From Simmondsia chinensis (taxonomy: Eukaryota; Streptophyta; Magnoliopsida; Caryophyllales; Simmondsiaceae), in NCBI GenBank assembly GCA_018398585.1, contig JAGTTD010000007.1, positions 12,454,320-12,518,319 on the forward strand: DNA of 64,000 bases, written 5' to 3'. Numbering within the stretch: the stretch's first letter is position 1; every line of letters begins with the position of its first letter. Position numbers and translations under genes: made by a program. This document shows, piece after piece, positions 10,120-21,725 of this stretch. The notes under the pieces are model-generated. The model did no database searches, had not been told where the DNA came from, and saw only the letters and a program-made list of their open reading frames with translations.

Positions 10120-12683
10120 TGAGACAAATTTTTAAAAAAATTTCCCAAATTAATTAAATTAATGCAGCAAAATGGCTTAAAAAGTCCTAAGTTTAAACCT
10201 ACATGTGATTTAAAAATCCTAATTCTAAATCTACAAATCTCTACTATATCACATTCATAATAATAACATGAATATAAACTTGTATAATAAGAATACTGTA
10301 AATAAATAGAACAGAAAAGAACTAAAAGGAAAGGGAAAGAAAAATGCATGGAAATTGCTCCAATATATAGAAAATCGAGACCTGGAGACCTTCTACGCAA
10401 TATCCTCAAAAAACCCGGGGTGTGGACTCCGAAAAAATATTAAACTTGAGAGAAAAAATTTCAATGGAAATTTTTTCTCTTTTAGTTCTCCGAAAGTCAA
10501 CAGTTTCAGAAAACTTTTAATTAAAATTGGTTGCTAAACCTTGACTTTGGGACCCCTATTTATAGTAGGCTACCGAAGTAAAAAAATTAATAAGAATCAA
10601 TGTGGGATTGCAAAATACAAAGCAAAAGGACATAAAACGACATTGCTTTTGAGCCCAAGAGAAACACGCGTACGCAGAGCGCCACATGTCGCTGCAGGAT
10701 TCACCAGCACAAGCGGACGCGGATCACTGAGAAAGACGTCCAACGCGCTATCCGTTATTGAAGGCATGGATTGCCACTATTTTTCATATATATATATATA
10801 TATTTCCCACATGTAAAAATTTATCTTATTAACTTTAATTTTAAAATTATTTTATTATATAATTTTGAACTTTTAATCATCTAATGAATAATGTTTAGCA
10901 AAATTAAATTTACACATTTTATGAATAAATAATTCATCTCATGAATTCTTTAATAACTAAGGATGGCAATGGGTCAAGTTTGCCTTCATCCAAATTCAAC
11001 CTAGAGAAAACCCGACCCAACCCAAATCACCAAAAAATTCCATTTATTCTATAAAAATTCAATCCAAATCCATCGAGTGAAACGGATATCCGACCCAAAT
11101 CCATAACCTATTTAAACCCTAAAACAAATTATAATATTAAAATTTAATATAATATATGTAACAATAATTTGCGACAATAGTAACTTAAAAGCAAATATTT
11201 GGACAAACTACTACCTATTTTTCTTATTTTTCATTTAATATGTATAATATAGTAATAATATAATATTAGGCCACCGTTCGAAAACTTTTCATCAGTAATC
11301 TTTAGACATATATTTGTTATATCATAAGTTTTACGAAGACTATTATAGTGTCAGAAAAACCCTAGCACATAAAAAAAATATCGGAATTTGATTTGTCATG
11401 TTAAAAACTCAAATTTTGGTAATTTAAAAAATCTCCCTATACCAAACATAATCTCGGATCAAATTTGGGTCGGGTTTGTGTTTTGTTTGATGTTATCCAA
11501 ATCCAATCCGACCCAAAACCCATTTATCAATATCCAAATCCAAATTCATTTAAAACCCATTTTTTATATCCAAATCCACCATAAGTGGATCGGGTTGGAT
11601 GGACATCCGACGGGTTCGGGTCCAATTGTCATCCCTATTTAAAATAGAGGCTTACACAGGGACCTCAGAAAAAATTTAAATCTAGCTCCAAATGGGTTAA
11701 ATTAATTATCATTTCATGATAAAATTTAACTACTATTTGATGGGACTTAATTCCACTAAACAAGTCCTAGTACAATCTAGACTTAAATTATTTAGTCAAT
11801 AATTCCCAAATAGATTATGTTGACAATAACAACCCCTCTATGAGACATCCATGACAAAAAAATAATTATAACTACTACCATTATTTTTTCTTATAGCTTT
11901 TTCATTAGTTAACGACTCGCCCTTTTTCGAATAATTCATTTATACTTGAACAAATTCATAGTATAAATTCCAAATGTCAAACACTTGGACCACTTTGGCC
12001 AAAGTTTTTGAATTAATTCAAACACTTGCGAATCAACTAAGGGGGCATCTGTATCTCATAAGGGACTATAAATTTCATATTGAATATATGATTCCTATAA
12101 CATTTCATGCCGTTACTCGGTGCACATGGGACTTCGGCCATTTATCGGGACCTTACTTATAGTGCACCAAAATAACTAATATTCTATACACATGTCTAGA
12201 ATACTCTCAGGATTTAGAGTTGTCGCTCAAACAATACATCATGAATCACTCATTTCCGATAGTAGTCTAGAAACAAGTAACTCACTTGGTCCTACTCAGT
12301 GTATTAATCTTATTAAACACACTAACATCACACTTTTGGATCACCATCCATATGACCAAGACATGTCATTTAAAGTGTCATGTTATAGCCTTAGCAGACA
12401 AGTAGTCCAAACTTATCACTAACTATGAGTTTTTCAAATAACATTTCATTTTATTTGCTTCAAGTCTATCTGTGAGTTAATCTCATAATCCACTTAGAAC
12501 AATTATGTAAATATAGTCTAAAGACTACATTCATCTCATGGATCTTACTTTTTAAAAAAATCACATGCAATATAAACTTACTTACACAAATTTAACGAGG
12601 AAGCGACTAGATCTTAAATTTCATTCTTTAATAAAGTAATAATTAAAGGACAAATTTGGATTTTAAGGACACTGTTCCTAACA
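10120..12683 (-). repeat. Angela-like Ty1/copia LTR, interrupted
   Basis: On the - strand the sequence starts TGTTAGGAACAGTGTCC at 12683 and ends near TGAGAC on the + strand (10120). It parallels the LTR at 48601-50570 along its length: shared landmarks are the 'ggggtgtggactcc' stretch near 10420, 'aatcaactaaggggg' near 12033, and the 'gaccaagacatgtcat' stretch near 12355. Without the inserted element (10958-11637) it is about 1.88 kb. No pol sequence was found beside it, so it may be a solo LTR. No convincing 5-bp target duplication was found. Confidence 0.65.
10958..11637. mobile_element. hAT-like non-autonomous element, copy A
   Basis: This 680-bp element starts TAAGGATGGCAATGGGTC and ends with the inverse of TAGGGATGACAATTGGACCC. 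It is rich in 'aatccaaatcca' tracts and has no ORF. A second copy of nearly the same length lies at 39680-40351. The flanking 8 bp (ttaataac / tttaaaat) are only partly alike, so the target duplication is uncertain. It sits inside the Angela-like LTR. Confidence 0.7.
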
Positions 12684-13930
12684 TTCTCGAGCTCTCTATA
12701 GCCGTTGAGGATCAAATCAAGCAAATTTTTTACCCGTTGTAAAATTGAATTTGCCAATGGCTAAAAGGAGCGCATTTGTTTACATCTTAAATTTGAGAGA
12801 GTTGAGACGACGTCATTTTGAGCAGATCACCACGCACTTGTCACATGAGGTCCTCCTTGAGGAAAGTCGGGCCTCTAGATACTGAGATAATAACATCTTG
12901 AGCCCGATTGCTTGAGAAGTTTAACACCCTTACAAGGGTGTTAGCCACTCAAAGCTCAACGTGGTTGAAGGGTAAACGGAGCTCGAGCTCAAGGGACTTC
13001 CAAGAAGGTTGCAAGACAAGTGGTTTCCAAGCTCGAGATAGTTACTTGGAGTGCAATTTCAGATGCGTGGGCTGCACACTTATCCAAGAGAAAGTGAGGC
13101 ATCTAGAAGAGACTCTAGCTGAAAAAGCGAAGTGGGTTTCAAGAATTATGCTCGAGCACACCAAATTAGGGACATGTTCACTAATCTTTCACGCACCAAA
13201 GGAGTTTGATGGCTTACGTGGGAAGAAAATGCCACGGAAATAGGGGCAGTCGTTACTTAGTTTTTCTATAAATAAAAGGCTTTATTGTAGTTATAAAGTG
13301 TCCAACACCACTCATACAAAACTTTTTCAAGTTTTCTTTACAACATACTTGTGTTTTTTACCTAGGAGCAGCGTAACTTAACTTAGCTTAGCATACGTAG
13401 ATCTTGTTGTACTTGCTTCTTAAGTAATATAGTGCTTCGGCTTCAAGTATGAACTTCTCGTTTTAATCTGTTCCCAAAATCGACAAGTTAAGAATTGAGA
13501 GGCTTTAGTTTAAGGCTTTGACAGCCAAGTTTTGACCTTGATTGTATTGGTTTTAATACTATTGTCATTACTTAATAAGTTAGGTGAATTTAGGTTTGCG
13601 TCATTGTTAAGGGCTTTGATGCCCAAGGCTTGACTTGATTACATTGGTCCTCATCCAGTGACTCAAATATGGTTTGCTCCATCTAAATCTTGTCATACTT
13701 TAACTCATTCGAGTTATTATAAGTCAATGGTGCCAGGCCTAAAAATTTGATTGACTCGGGCTTATAAGTAGACTGCTGAGCTCTTGGATTTGTCTCCATC
13801 CCAGTTCTTGACTTTTAAGTGTAAGAGAAAAGGTGTCTATGGGCCTTGCTCCGTCACTATAATTGTCACTTGAGTTAGGTCGATATCCCTTTAATTTTCT
13901 ATCATATTGTATATCAAAAAATCCACAAAA
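12684..13930 (+). repeat. possible gypsy LTR remnant with TATA box
   Basis: This stretch has no recognisable protein. A TATA-type signal TCTATAAATAAAAGG (13265-13279) is followed by a region that looks like a transcript start and R/U5, as in plant gypsy LTRs on the + strand. It could be the 3' LTR of the Tat relic at 6103-10119, separated from it by the Angela-like LTR. An open frame at 12908-13243 has a short heptad-like segment but no known motif. Assignment is tentative. Confidence 0.35.
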
Positions 13931-15424
13931 AAAATTAAAAAGTCTCTTTAATTAGAGCATAAGCTAAACTCACGTATTAATCGAAGTTAGATACACCAAA
14001 ATATTACCTCCTTTTCTCCAAAATTGGTGGATGATTGAGGTCAAAAACGTGCGATCCGAATTTAAGCTCACTCCCTAGTCATGATGAGTCCCTTTTACAC
14101 ATTTGTTTATATTTTTATTTGCAGAAACTATATCACACTAATTAACAAATAAGTATACAATTAGCAACCCTAAAATAGGAATATAAAGAAAACAGTACGA
14201 CCATCAACACTAAAGCCCCACCAACTGGCCAAATAGAAGGGCTTTTTCCGTAAATAAAAGACAAAAGGAAGGCCATTTAGATAGTGCAGGCATTGAGTTA
14301 TTTATTATTATTATTATTTTTTTTTTTTTTTGACAGAATGCATTGAGTATTTATACCATGATGATTAGCATCCATCCCATGGGTATGTGGACATAGCATG
14401 AAGCACAATGGCAACCCCATCCATCCATCCATACCTTTTTAAGCCTAAACATAAAAATTAAAAGAGTTGTTATTGACAAGATAAAAATAATTATTATTAA
14501 AATAATAATATAACTTATTAAATAATAAAAGCTATAAAAATATCTTAGAAGCTGCTATCTTATCCTGGCAATAATAATTTTATTCTAATAATAATATTAC
14601 CCGAAATTAATTAAAACCATATAATTTATTTATTACATACCCTTTATTGGTCCAGGATGCATACTCAAAAAGGACATTAAAATAATATACACTTGATAAT
14701 TATAAAAGGATATTAAATAATTATTTTTATGGGGAATTATTTATGTATTGATCTTTATACTTTATTTACAATGTCAATTTAGTTCTATTATAATTTATAT
14801 TATATCTATTCAATTTTGAGGTAGAGTTAGTATTATGGTGGCAATAAAATTTTTAAGGATTTACTGAAAAATTCACTTTGAAAATTTGTTATTTTTTCAC
14901 CTAACCACGTTAACTATTTAACTTTTCAGAGAACCGCCTCTAGAAGTCTAAAATATTTCAATTAACTACCTTAAATCATGTTGTTAACTATTCGTTATAT
15001 ATAACATGAATTCCAAAAAGGCTTAGCTTACCTTATTTATTTCCTGAATGTACATAAAATATGAGTTAAAACTAGTCAAGTTGACAGTGTATTCACGTGT
15101 CCTTCCCCCTCCCCCTACTAGGTTTGATCCCGAGTGAGTTTAAAAGAGGTGGGACTCGAACCTTTGTGGGGAAAGGGGTGGAAAATGTTTTGTCAACTTA
15201 CATACTTTAAGCCATAATTAATGCCGACTGTAAATCTATATAAAATCCACTAGTAGGTAACGAATGATTAACTGTTTGACTCAAGATAGTTAATTAATAA
15301 ATTTTAAACTTTTGGATGTGATTTTCTAAAAAATTAAGAAGTTGTGTGGTTAAGTGAAAAATTGGTAACTTTCAAGGTGATTTTTATTGTAAAAAAATCC
15401 AATTTGTGCTGACCATATCAAGAG
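13931..15424. other. AT-rich intergenic stretch, nothing recognised
   Basis: The sequence is low complexity and AT-rich, with a T run at 14319-14332 and short ATT microsatellites. No coding region, LTR border or SINE could be supported. Confidence 0.5.
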
Positions 15425-16070
15425 TGCACTAAGGTTGTTAAAATCGGGATTCTACTTAGAATCAGTAGGGGCTTTTAGAATTGGAATCTTATAATAGAAT
15501 TGAGAATCGTAAGATTCTACTAAACATATACTATAATTGTTTTTTGTATTAATATTAGTTATATCATTCAAAAAATTATTAACAAGACCTTTACTTACAT
15601 GGGTATATATATGAAATATAATCAAACATGATAAAAATATGATCATGTAACATATATGTATTATTTTATGTTATAATAATCATGAAAATTTTTAAGATAG
15701 ATGTTGTTAATCGAACTTTATATTAAGATTTAAACATAAAACTAAACTTAATTTAAGTTTCTATAAAATATATAACACTTAATGAACTTTCTTTTACTTT
15801 AAAATAATAAAGTAAGTTCGTTTATAATATATGCTTGATGTTTTTACATTTTAACTTTTTATTTATATACATTGGTAAAATTGAGATCGGATCGATAGAA
15901 TTATAAAATCGTATTACGATTCTATCCATTAGTTTCATAGATGAATGAATCGTAAGATTCTACAAAATTAAGATTCTATTTAAGACTCAGATCGGTCAGT
16001 AATTGTGAAATTGTAGAATAATAAGATTCTAAGATTTGAATATGGATTTTAGTAATCATGGAGTGCACCT
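15425..16070. mobile_element. MITE-like inverted-end repeat
   Basis: About 640 bp has similar inverted ends: the left end reads GGTTGTTAAAATCGGGATTC and the right end, inverted, reads GATTACTAAAATCCATATTC. Internal 'aagattcta' motifs recur on both strands. There is no ORF. No clean target duplication was identified, so the superfamily is open. Confidence 0.5.
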
Positions 16071-17157
16071 AATTAGGTCGATAAATGGTTTTATATTGGA
16101 TTACTTACCTCGGTATGAATGAGCGATTAAAAATTACTTCATTAATGTAAATTTACCATGTGGCTAAATCAACATAGAGAAATTACATAAAGCTAAGTAG
16201 ATACAATTAAAAGTAAAATGATCCAGTTGGCATAGTGACTAAAATACTTTATGACTAAATTAACAAAAAGTAAATTATACAAACTAAATAGATACAAATT
16301 AAAAGTAAAATAATTAAATTAACATATTGGACAAAATAGGGACACTAGACATAAATAATCTTTTATTATATTATTAATTTTATAAATTTCATTTCATAGA
16401 ACGTTATATTATATATTATTTATTATTTTTTTAAATAAGTTGGTTGGAATTTAGTGCTAAAATCTACCCTACCTTGTCATTATTTTTACACTTGCAGCTT
16501 TGTCTCTTTAAACCCTCTATGTATAAAAGTACTTTCTCATCCCAAATAATCGTAATTTCCTATTTTTAAATTGCTATATAATATTTGTTGTCTTTTTATT
16601 TGATTAAATTTACTCTTCTTGATAAATATTATGTCATATCAGTTTGACACATTTCTATTATTCTTATACATTTAATCTTCTAGGTATTCAACTATCCAAT
16701 TTTCAAGTAGAAAAAGTTGGAAAACAGTTTTCTGGTTTTTCCTATTCTTACACAAATTTAGAAAATAGTTTTAAACTTTTTTTCAAATTTTTTCGTAAAA
16801 TAGAGACTTTATTTTTCAACTTTTTTCCCTACTTCCTTTCACATTTTCATAGTACTCACATTTTATAATATTTTTCTATACCTTCATCTCCTCCTCCTCT
16901 TACATAAATGATTTTGGCGTACTAAGGCTAGATTACCAATTTAAAAGCAACAAATGATTTTTAAGGTAGAGAACACAAAAGAGGATCATGCGAGTTTTTT
17001 AATTATAGACTCTCATCTTTGCGAAATATGATAAAGCAGGCTTTTGGGATAACTTAAGGTAGAGTTCCCAATTTTAAAAGTGATCCCGAATTATCCATTA
17101 AAGCGATGAAAATTGATTCATATCTTGAGTTGTATACACATTTTTATTCACATGGAA
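16071..17157. other. AT-rich intergenic stretch, nothing recognised
   Basis: No gene, repeat border or RNA gene could be supported here. The stretch ends at the TRIM target duplication at 17158. Confidence 0.5.
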
Positions 17158-17162
17158 GATAG

Positions 17163-17712
17163 AGTTAAATTTCACCGGACCTCTTTGGCCCGACCCACTG
17201 AGTTGGCATACATGAGATCCACTTATAAGCTCAAGTGAGGTTCTATCCTAAAACCAATTGGCATTAGGTGGAGTAACCTACTAGGCTTATAAGGTGATCT
17301 TTTCTTTTTTCCCACTCTAATGTGGAATTCCACAAGTCTCACATGTGAAGTCCTCAACACTCCTTCTCACATGTGAGTCTATGACAAACGCACCCCTCGC
17401 CTTCTCCGATCCAACTGGATCCAACATACTTGAGAGGCCCTCGGTGCACCAAACTCAAATGCACCCTTCTTTACGAGGACACAATGCGACAAACAAGAGA
17501 TCTGGATCATCAACCGGCTCTGATACCATGTTAAATTTCACCGGATCCCTTTGGCCCGACCCACTGAGTTGGCATATATGAGATCCACATATAAGCCCAA
17601 GTAGGGTTCTATCCTAAAACCAATTGACATTAGGTGGAGTAACCCACTATGCTTATAAGACGATCTATTCTTAATTTGGATTCCACAAGACTCATATGTG
17701 AAATCCTCAACA
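17163..17712 (-). mobile_element. complete TRIM (miniature LTR retrotransposon)
   Basis: Two direct terminal repeats, 17163-17359 and 17529-17712, flank a 169-bp non-coding interior. On the - strand the upstream repeat ends TTAACA and is followed directly by TGGTATCAGAGC (17528-17517), the initiator tRNA-Met binding site. A purine tract GAGAAGGAG (17368-17360) precedes the downstream repeat, which starts TGTTGAGGA. The flanks GATAG (17158-17162) and TATAG (17713-17717) form a 5-bp target duplication with one mismatch. It has every cis feature of an LTR retrotransposon but no protein, which is the definition of a TRIM. Confidence 0.92.
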
Positions 17713-17717
17713 TATAG

Positions 17718-18447
17718 AACAAATACATTATTTACTTCATATGACAAAGAAGATGTGGTGATCTCTAATGAGAGTGATATTCCCACTGTAGGATGGCATA
17801 GAAGTGGATATGTTTACCAATCAATTGTGGAACAATTATATCAATCGGTAGAGCAGAAGTTATAATATTATATGTTTAGACATATTTGTAATTTATTTTG
17901 ACAATGAATTGCTCTTTTTTCTTAGAGTTTGACTAATTTATGTGTATTACTTCAATGTATCATTTTTAACTTTTAAATCAGTAACATTATTATTCAGAGT
18001 GGGTTCAAGTTGTAATATTCGACTTTTGGATTTATGGGTATTACTTATGTATCATTCTCAATTTTAAAAAAGTTAAAAACGGAGATCACTTGAACACATT
18101 TTTTAGTTTTCTGTATTAAAAAATTAGAAAAAAAGTGAAAATGAAAAGAAAAACTGAAAAAAAAAAACTGTTTTCTAATATCAAATAGCCTTTAATGTTT
18201 ATTCTTTGTATAAGTCTCATTATCACAAGAATATTTAAATAGAATTTTCCCTTTAAAAAAATAACATACATTATTTTAATAGTTAATTTGTTTTTATATT
18301 ATAATTATAAATAAACATGGTAACATATTAAAATTAGAATAACAATACATAATTATAAAAAACAAATAGAATAACAATACATAGTAGAAGGAAATAATTC
18401 TACGTGATGTAAAGTTTCATTGCAATTGTTAGAAACAATTGTACCAT
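17718..18447. other. AT-rich intergenic stretch, nothing recognised
   Basis: Short A and T runs only, with no coding or mobile-element border supported. Confidence 0.5.
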
Positions 18448-18456
18448 ATATTTTTT

Positions 18457-19852
18457 GACAAAAGTTTCATTTTGGTCACTAAAGTGATAAAAAATTGACA
18501 AGTTCATCACTCAACTTAAAATTTAGAAGTTTTAGTCACCAAATTCTTAAAAAATGTTCTATTTGGTCACCAAAGTCATTTAAATTGGACAAATTAGTCA
18601 CCAAACTCAAATTTTAGATAATTTGGTCACTCAACTCCTAACTAAAATCTCATTGAGTCATCCAAGCGATATAAAATTGATTAAATTCACTACTTAAATA
18701 CAAAATTAAATTTAATCATATTTTTTAAATTATTTATTTCATTGGTCTCTAATTTTATTTGGGGGTTCTCGGAAACAGCCTTTCTTCAGGGTAGTCCCTT
18801 GAAGGGGGAAGGCTGCGTACAACTACCCAGCAGACCCTGCTTTTGCGGGAGCCCTTGCAGGCACTAGGCTTGTTGTTGTTGTTGTTGTATTGGTCTCTAA
18901 TTTTATAATTTTATTGAAATTTATTCATCAATTTTTTTCCAAAATAGTCGTTTTTATTTTATTTTGCAACCAAATTAATCCTTATTTGATTGTTAACACG
19001 GGATAAAAGTTAAAATAATAAATAATTAATTTTATCGTAAAATAAAATATAATAAATATTTTAAACAAAAAATATAATAATTTAAATATACTTATAATTA
19101 TAAAAAACTAAAAATTTAAAATATTTATATAAATTAAACACTTTACTTAATTTACCCCCCAAATTAATCAAAAAATCATACCCCCCGCAAAAAAACCAGT
19201 TTTCACTTCACAGTCCTTCCCTCCCAAACCATTTATGCCAAATCCCCACCCCCCCATCTCTTTCACAGATTTTACAATTTTTTTCGCACATAAATCTTTT
19301 GATGTCGTAACAAGATTAGCGCTCAAATTGAAAACATTTTATATTTTTTTCATTTTGGTAATAAATTTTATCATTTTAAAAATATGTCATTAAAATTTTT
19401 AGAAGTATATTAAATTCGTAATTTTTATATTTGAGCAATAAATTTTATCATTTTAAAGTCACATAAGTGATCGAAATATATTCTTTTAAAGTTGGAAAAT
19501 AGAGTTTTCTAAATTTTAATTTGGATGACCAACTTGTCCATTTTAAATTACTTCTGTAACTAAATAAATTTTTACTAGAAGTTATGTGATCGAATCTTTC
19601 AAAATATGATTTGAGTGACCAATTTGTCCATTGTAAATCATTTGGGTGACTAAATGAGATTTTAATTAGAAGTTGGGTGACCAAATTATCTAAAATTTGA
19701 GTTTGATAACTAATTTGTCCAATTTTAAATGACTTTAGTGACCAAATAAAATATTTTATAAAAATTGGGTGACTAAAACTTCCTAATTCTGAGTTGGGTG
19801 ACCAACTTGTCCATATTTGGTCACTTTGGTGACCAAAATGAGACTTTTGTTT
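18457..19852. mobile_element. long-TIR Mutator-like non-autonomous element
   Basis: This 1,396-bp element has inverted arms of roughly 250-350 bp built from degenerate repeats of 'ttggtcaccaaactc' type (left arm 18460-18720, right arm 19500-19850). It is flanked by the perfect 9-bp duplication ATATTTTTT (18448-18456 and 19853-19861). Long TIRs with 9-bp duplications are typical of Mutator-like elements. There is no transposase. The low-complexity duplication leaves some doubt about the exact border. An Au SINE is inserted in its interior. Confidence 0.75.
18759..18888 (+). mobile_element. Au SINE, 5'-truncated
   Basis: The 130-bp sequence has the Au SINE 3' part (TCTCGGAAACAGCC, AAGGCTGCGTACAA, GCGGGAGCCCTTGCAGGCAC) and ends in a (TTG)n tail. 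Perfect 18-bp target duplications ATTGGTCTCTAATTTTAT lie at 18741-18758 and 18889-18906. Au SINEs are tRNA-derived, about 180 bp in full length, and are widespread in flowering plants; the tRNA-like head is missing here. Confidence 0.92.
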
Positions 19853-19983
19853 ATATTTTTTTCCTCTTTAATAACTTTATATGTAATAAATAAAGTCACA
19901 CACACACATATATGCGTGCGCGCATACACATACACACACACACATATATATATATTAATATATATATTACAACATTCTATGTC

Positions 19984-20118
19984 AGGTTAGGGCTCTCGAA
20001 TACAGCCTCCATTTAGGATTGCACCCTGAAAAGGTAAGACAGCGTACATTTCATCCCCTCACCACCAGCGACCCTGCTTATACAGGAGCCTTGAAGTACT
20101 AGGTTTATTGTTGTCGTT
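19984..20118 (+). mobile_element. degraded Au SINE
   Basis: Recognisable Au landmarks are CTCGAATACAGCC, GACAGCGTACA, ACAGGAGCC and a TTGTTGTCGTTG tail. The flanks 'caacattct' and 'caaacattct' look like a target duplication with one indel. The copy is more diverged than the one at 18759. Confidence 0.8.
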
Positions 20119-20129
20119 GATATTCAAAC

Positions 20130-20495
20130 ATTCTCCCAATACATGTATAATTAAGTATTATAAAGATACTTAATAAATATACAAAATAAATAATAATTTA
20201 AGAATTATATAATTAAAGTATAAATAATGAGAGTTATAAAGTTGCCTTATAAATTATAATCGTATTTTGATAATAATAATTTTACTTTAATAATAATAAT
20301 ATTTTATTTAATAAAACTATAAAAAGTTGTAATATAATTAAAAATTAAATTAAACATCCAATATTTAATAGTATATAAAAAAGTACAAAATATATTTGTA
20401 CAATTAATCTGGGATTTTATTAAAGAGAGAGGGAATGGTGAAGAAGGAATGAAAAATTAAATTCAATCGAATGTTAATTTGACGTCCGCAAGGAG
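20130..20495. other. AT-rich promoter-distal region
   Basis: Strongly AT-rich, no feature supported. It lies upstream of the SEUSS leader. Confidence 0.4.
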
Positions 20496-20499
20496 ACCC

Positions 20500-20532
<33 letters not shown>

Positions 20533-21725
20533 CTTGTCTTAGATATACAGCGAAGAACAACCAAGAAAAGAAGAAAAAAAAAAAAAAGAAAGAGAGAGAA
20601 TTTATTTATAAAAAAAATGCAGGGATAGTGATAGACTCTTTCCTTTTCCCTTTTTCTTTTAATTTTAATTTTCTCTTCAGATTTTGATTCTGATTTTTCC
20701 CCCAAATCGAAACCCTAGATTGCATTTCCGCCATTGTTGTTGTAGCTTTGAGCTCAGCAGCAGCAATAGCAAATTAGCTCTGTTTTTCTCTCTCTTTTTT
20801 TAATTTTATTCTCTCTCTCTCTCTCTCTCTCTCTGTAAATCAATCGAAAGTTCTGTGATTTTCTCTCTTGTAATCTAGTTCCTTGTTGAAGTTCTGGTTG
20901 TCTGGTAAGTCTCTTTCTCCAAACCGGCGTCGTCTTGTAGTCAAATTCAGTCTACTGAGCTTTCATTTTGTGTTTGTTTTTAATAATTAATTTACTCAAG
21001 TTTCACATCTTTCTTACTCATTTAAACCAAGCTGATCGATGTATTTTGGGGATTGTTTTGCTCTACTTTTGTTTTAGCTTAAATATTTTGTGTTTTTCTC
21101 ATTAGTTATTTTTCTTCTTTTTTTTTGGATTTTGTTGCTGAAGCTGAGTTTTGGGGTGTTTAGGGTAGGAAGATTGAAGTTCGAGACTTGAAGCTTGATA
21201 AAGTAAAATTTTTAATTAATTTTTTATTTGCTTTCTACATTATCTAGAAGTTCTTTTTGTTTTGTGAGTTGGGTCTGTCAAGTTTGTGGATTTGGATGTA
21301 TGTTAGGGTTTGTTCATACTGTTTGATAAATTTTGGGTATGCCTTTTTGTAGAATGAGAAGGCAAAATCGATCCAAAGATTGCTGAGTTGTACACAATTT
21401 CATGCGAAAAGGGTGCTCGTTTCTTGGATTTATTGAACTTGTAGAATGCATAGAAGCAAAATTTGCAGCTGGGTTTATCTTCTACCAACTCTGGGTGTTT
21501 CAAATTTTGAGGCTCAATACCTTATGGTGAAGCACAAAGTTCATTCAGTTTCAAATGCTGTGTTGTTCAGTCACCACTCTGGAGTATCATATCTTGAAAT
21601 TTGAGGGTGAATTGCTTGTGGGATTGACTAAGATGCTCAATTTCGATTAAATCTTGGTGAGATACATGTTGTAGGTAGTCTTCTTAGTTGAATAAACAGT
21701 TGGTAGCTTGTGTTTTTTTACAAAG
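20496..21725 (+). promoter_or_regulatory. SEU: SEUSS promoter / 5' UTR with leader intron
   Basis: CT-microsatellite tracts (20500-20533 and about 20803-20834) and a telo-box-like AAACCCTAG (20710-20718) mark the core promoter and leader. A good splice donor CTG|GTAAGT lies at 20904/20905. Pyrimidine-rich sequence follows, and acceptor-like AGs lie at 21674 and 21687, shortly before the start codon, so a leader intron of about 0.77 kb is likely. Pyrimidine-rich leaders with a first intron before the ATG are common in plant regulatory genes. The transcription start is not determinable here. Confidence 0.6.

Noticed and set aside
12908..13243. 111-codon open frame as a gene
   Set aside because: No family motif was recognised, the start is arbitrary, and the context is retrotransposon debris. 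The frame could be chance or an old gag or LTR segment.
15080..15220. tRNA-derived SINE on the - strand
   Set aside because: A perfect B-box-like GGTTCGAGTCC is present (15162-15152), but no A box at the right distance and no clear target duplication were found.
21708..21725. Upstream in-frame ATG of SEUSS (MCFFTK extension)
   Set aside because: The family N-terminus begins at the ATG at 21726 (MVPSGP). The extra six codons overlap the probable leader-intron acceptor zone and have no support.
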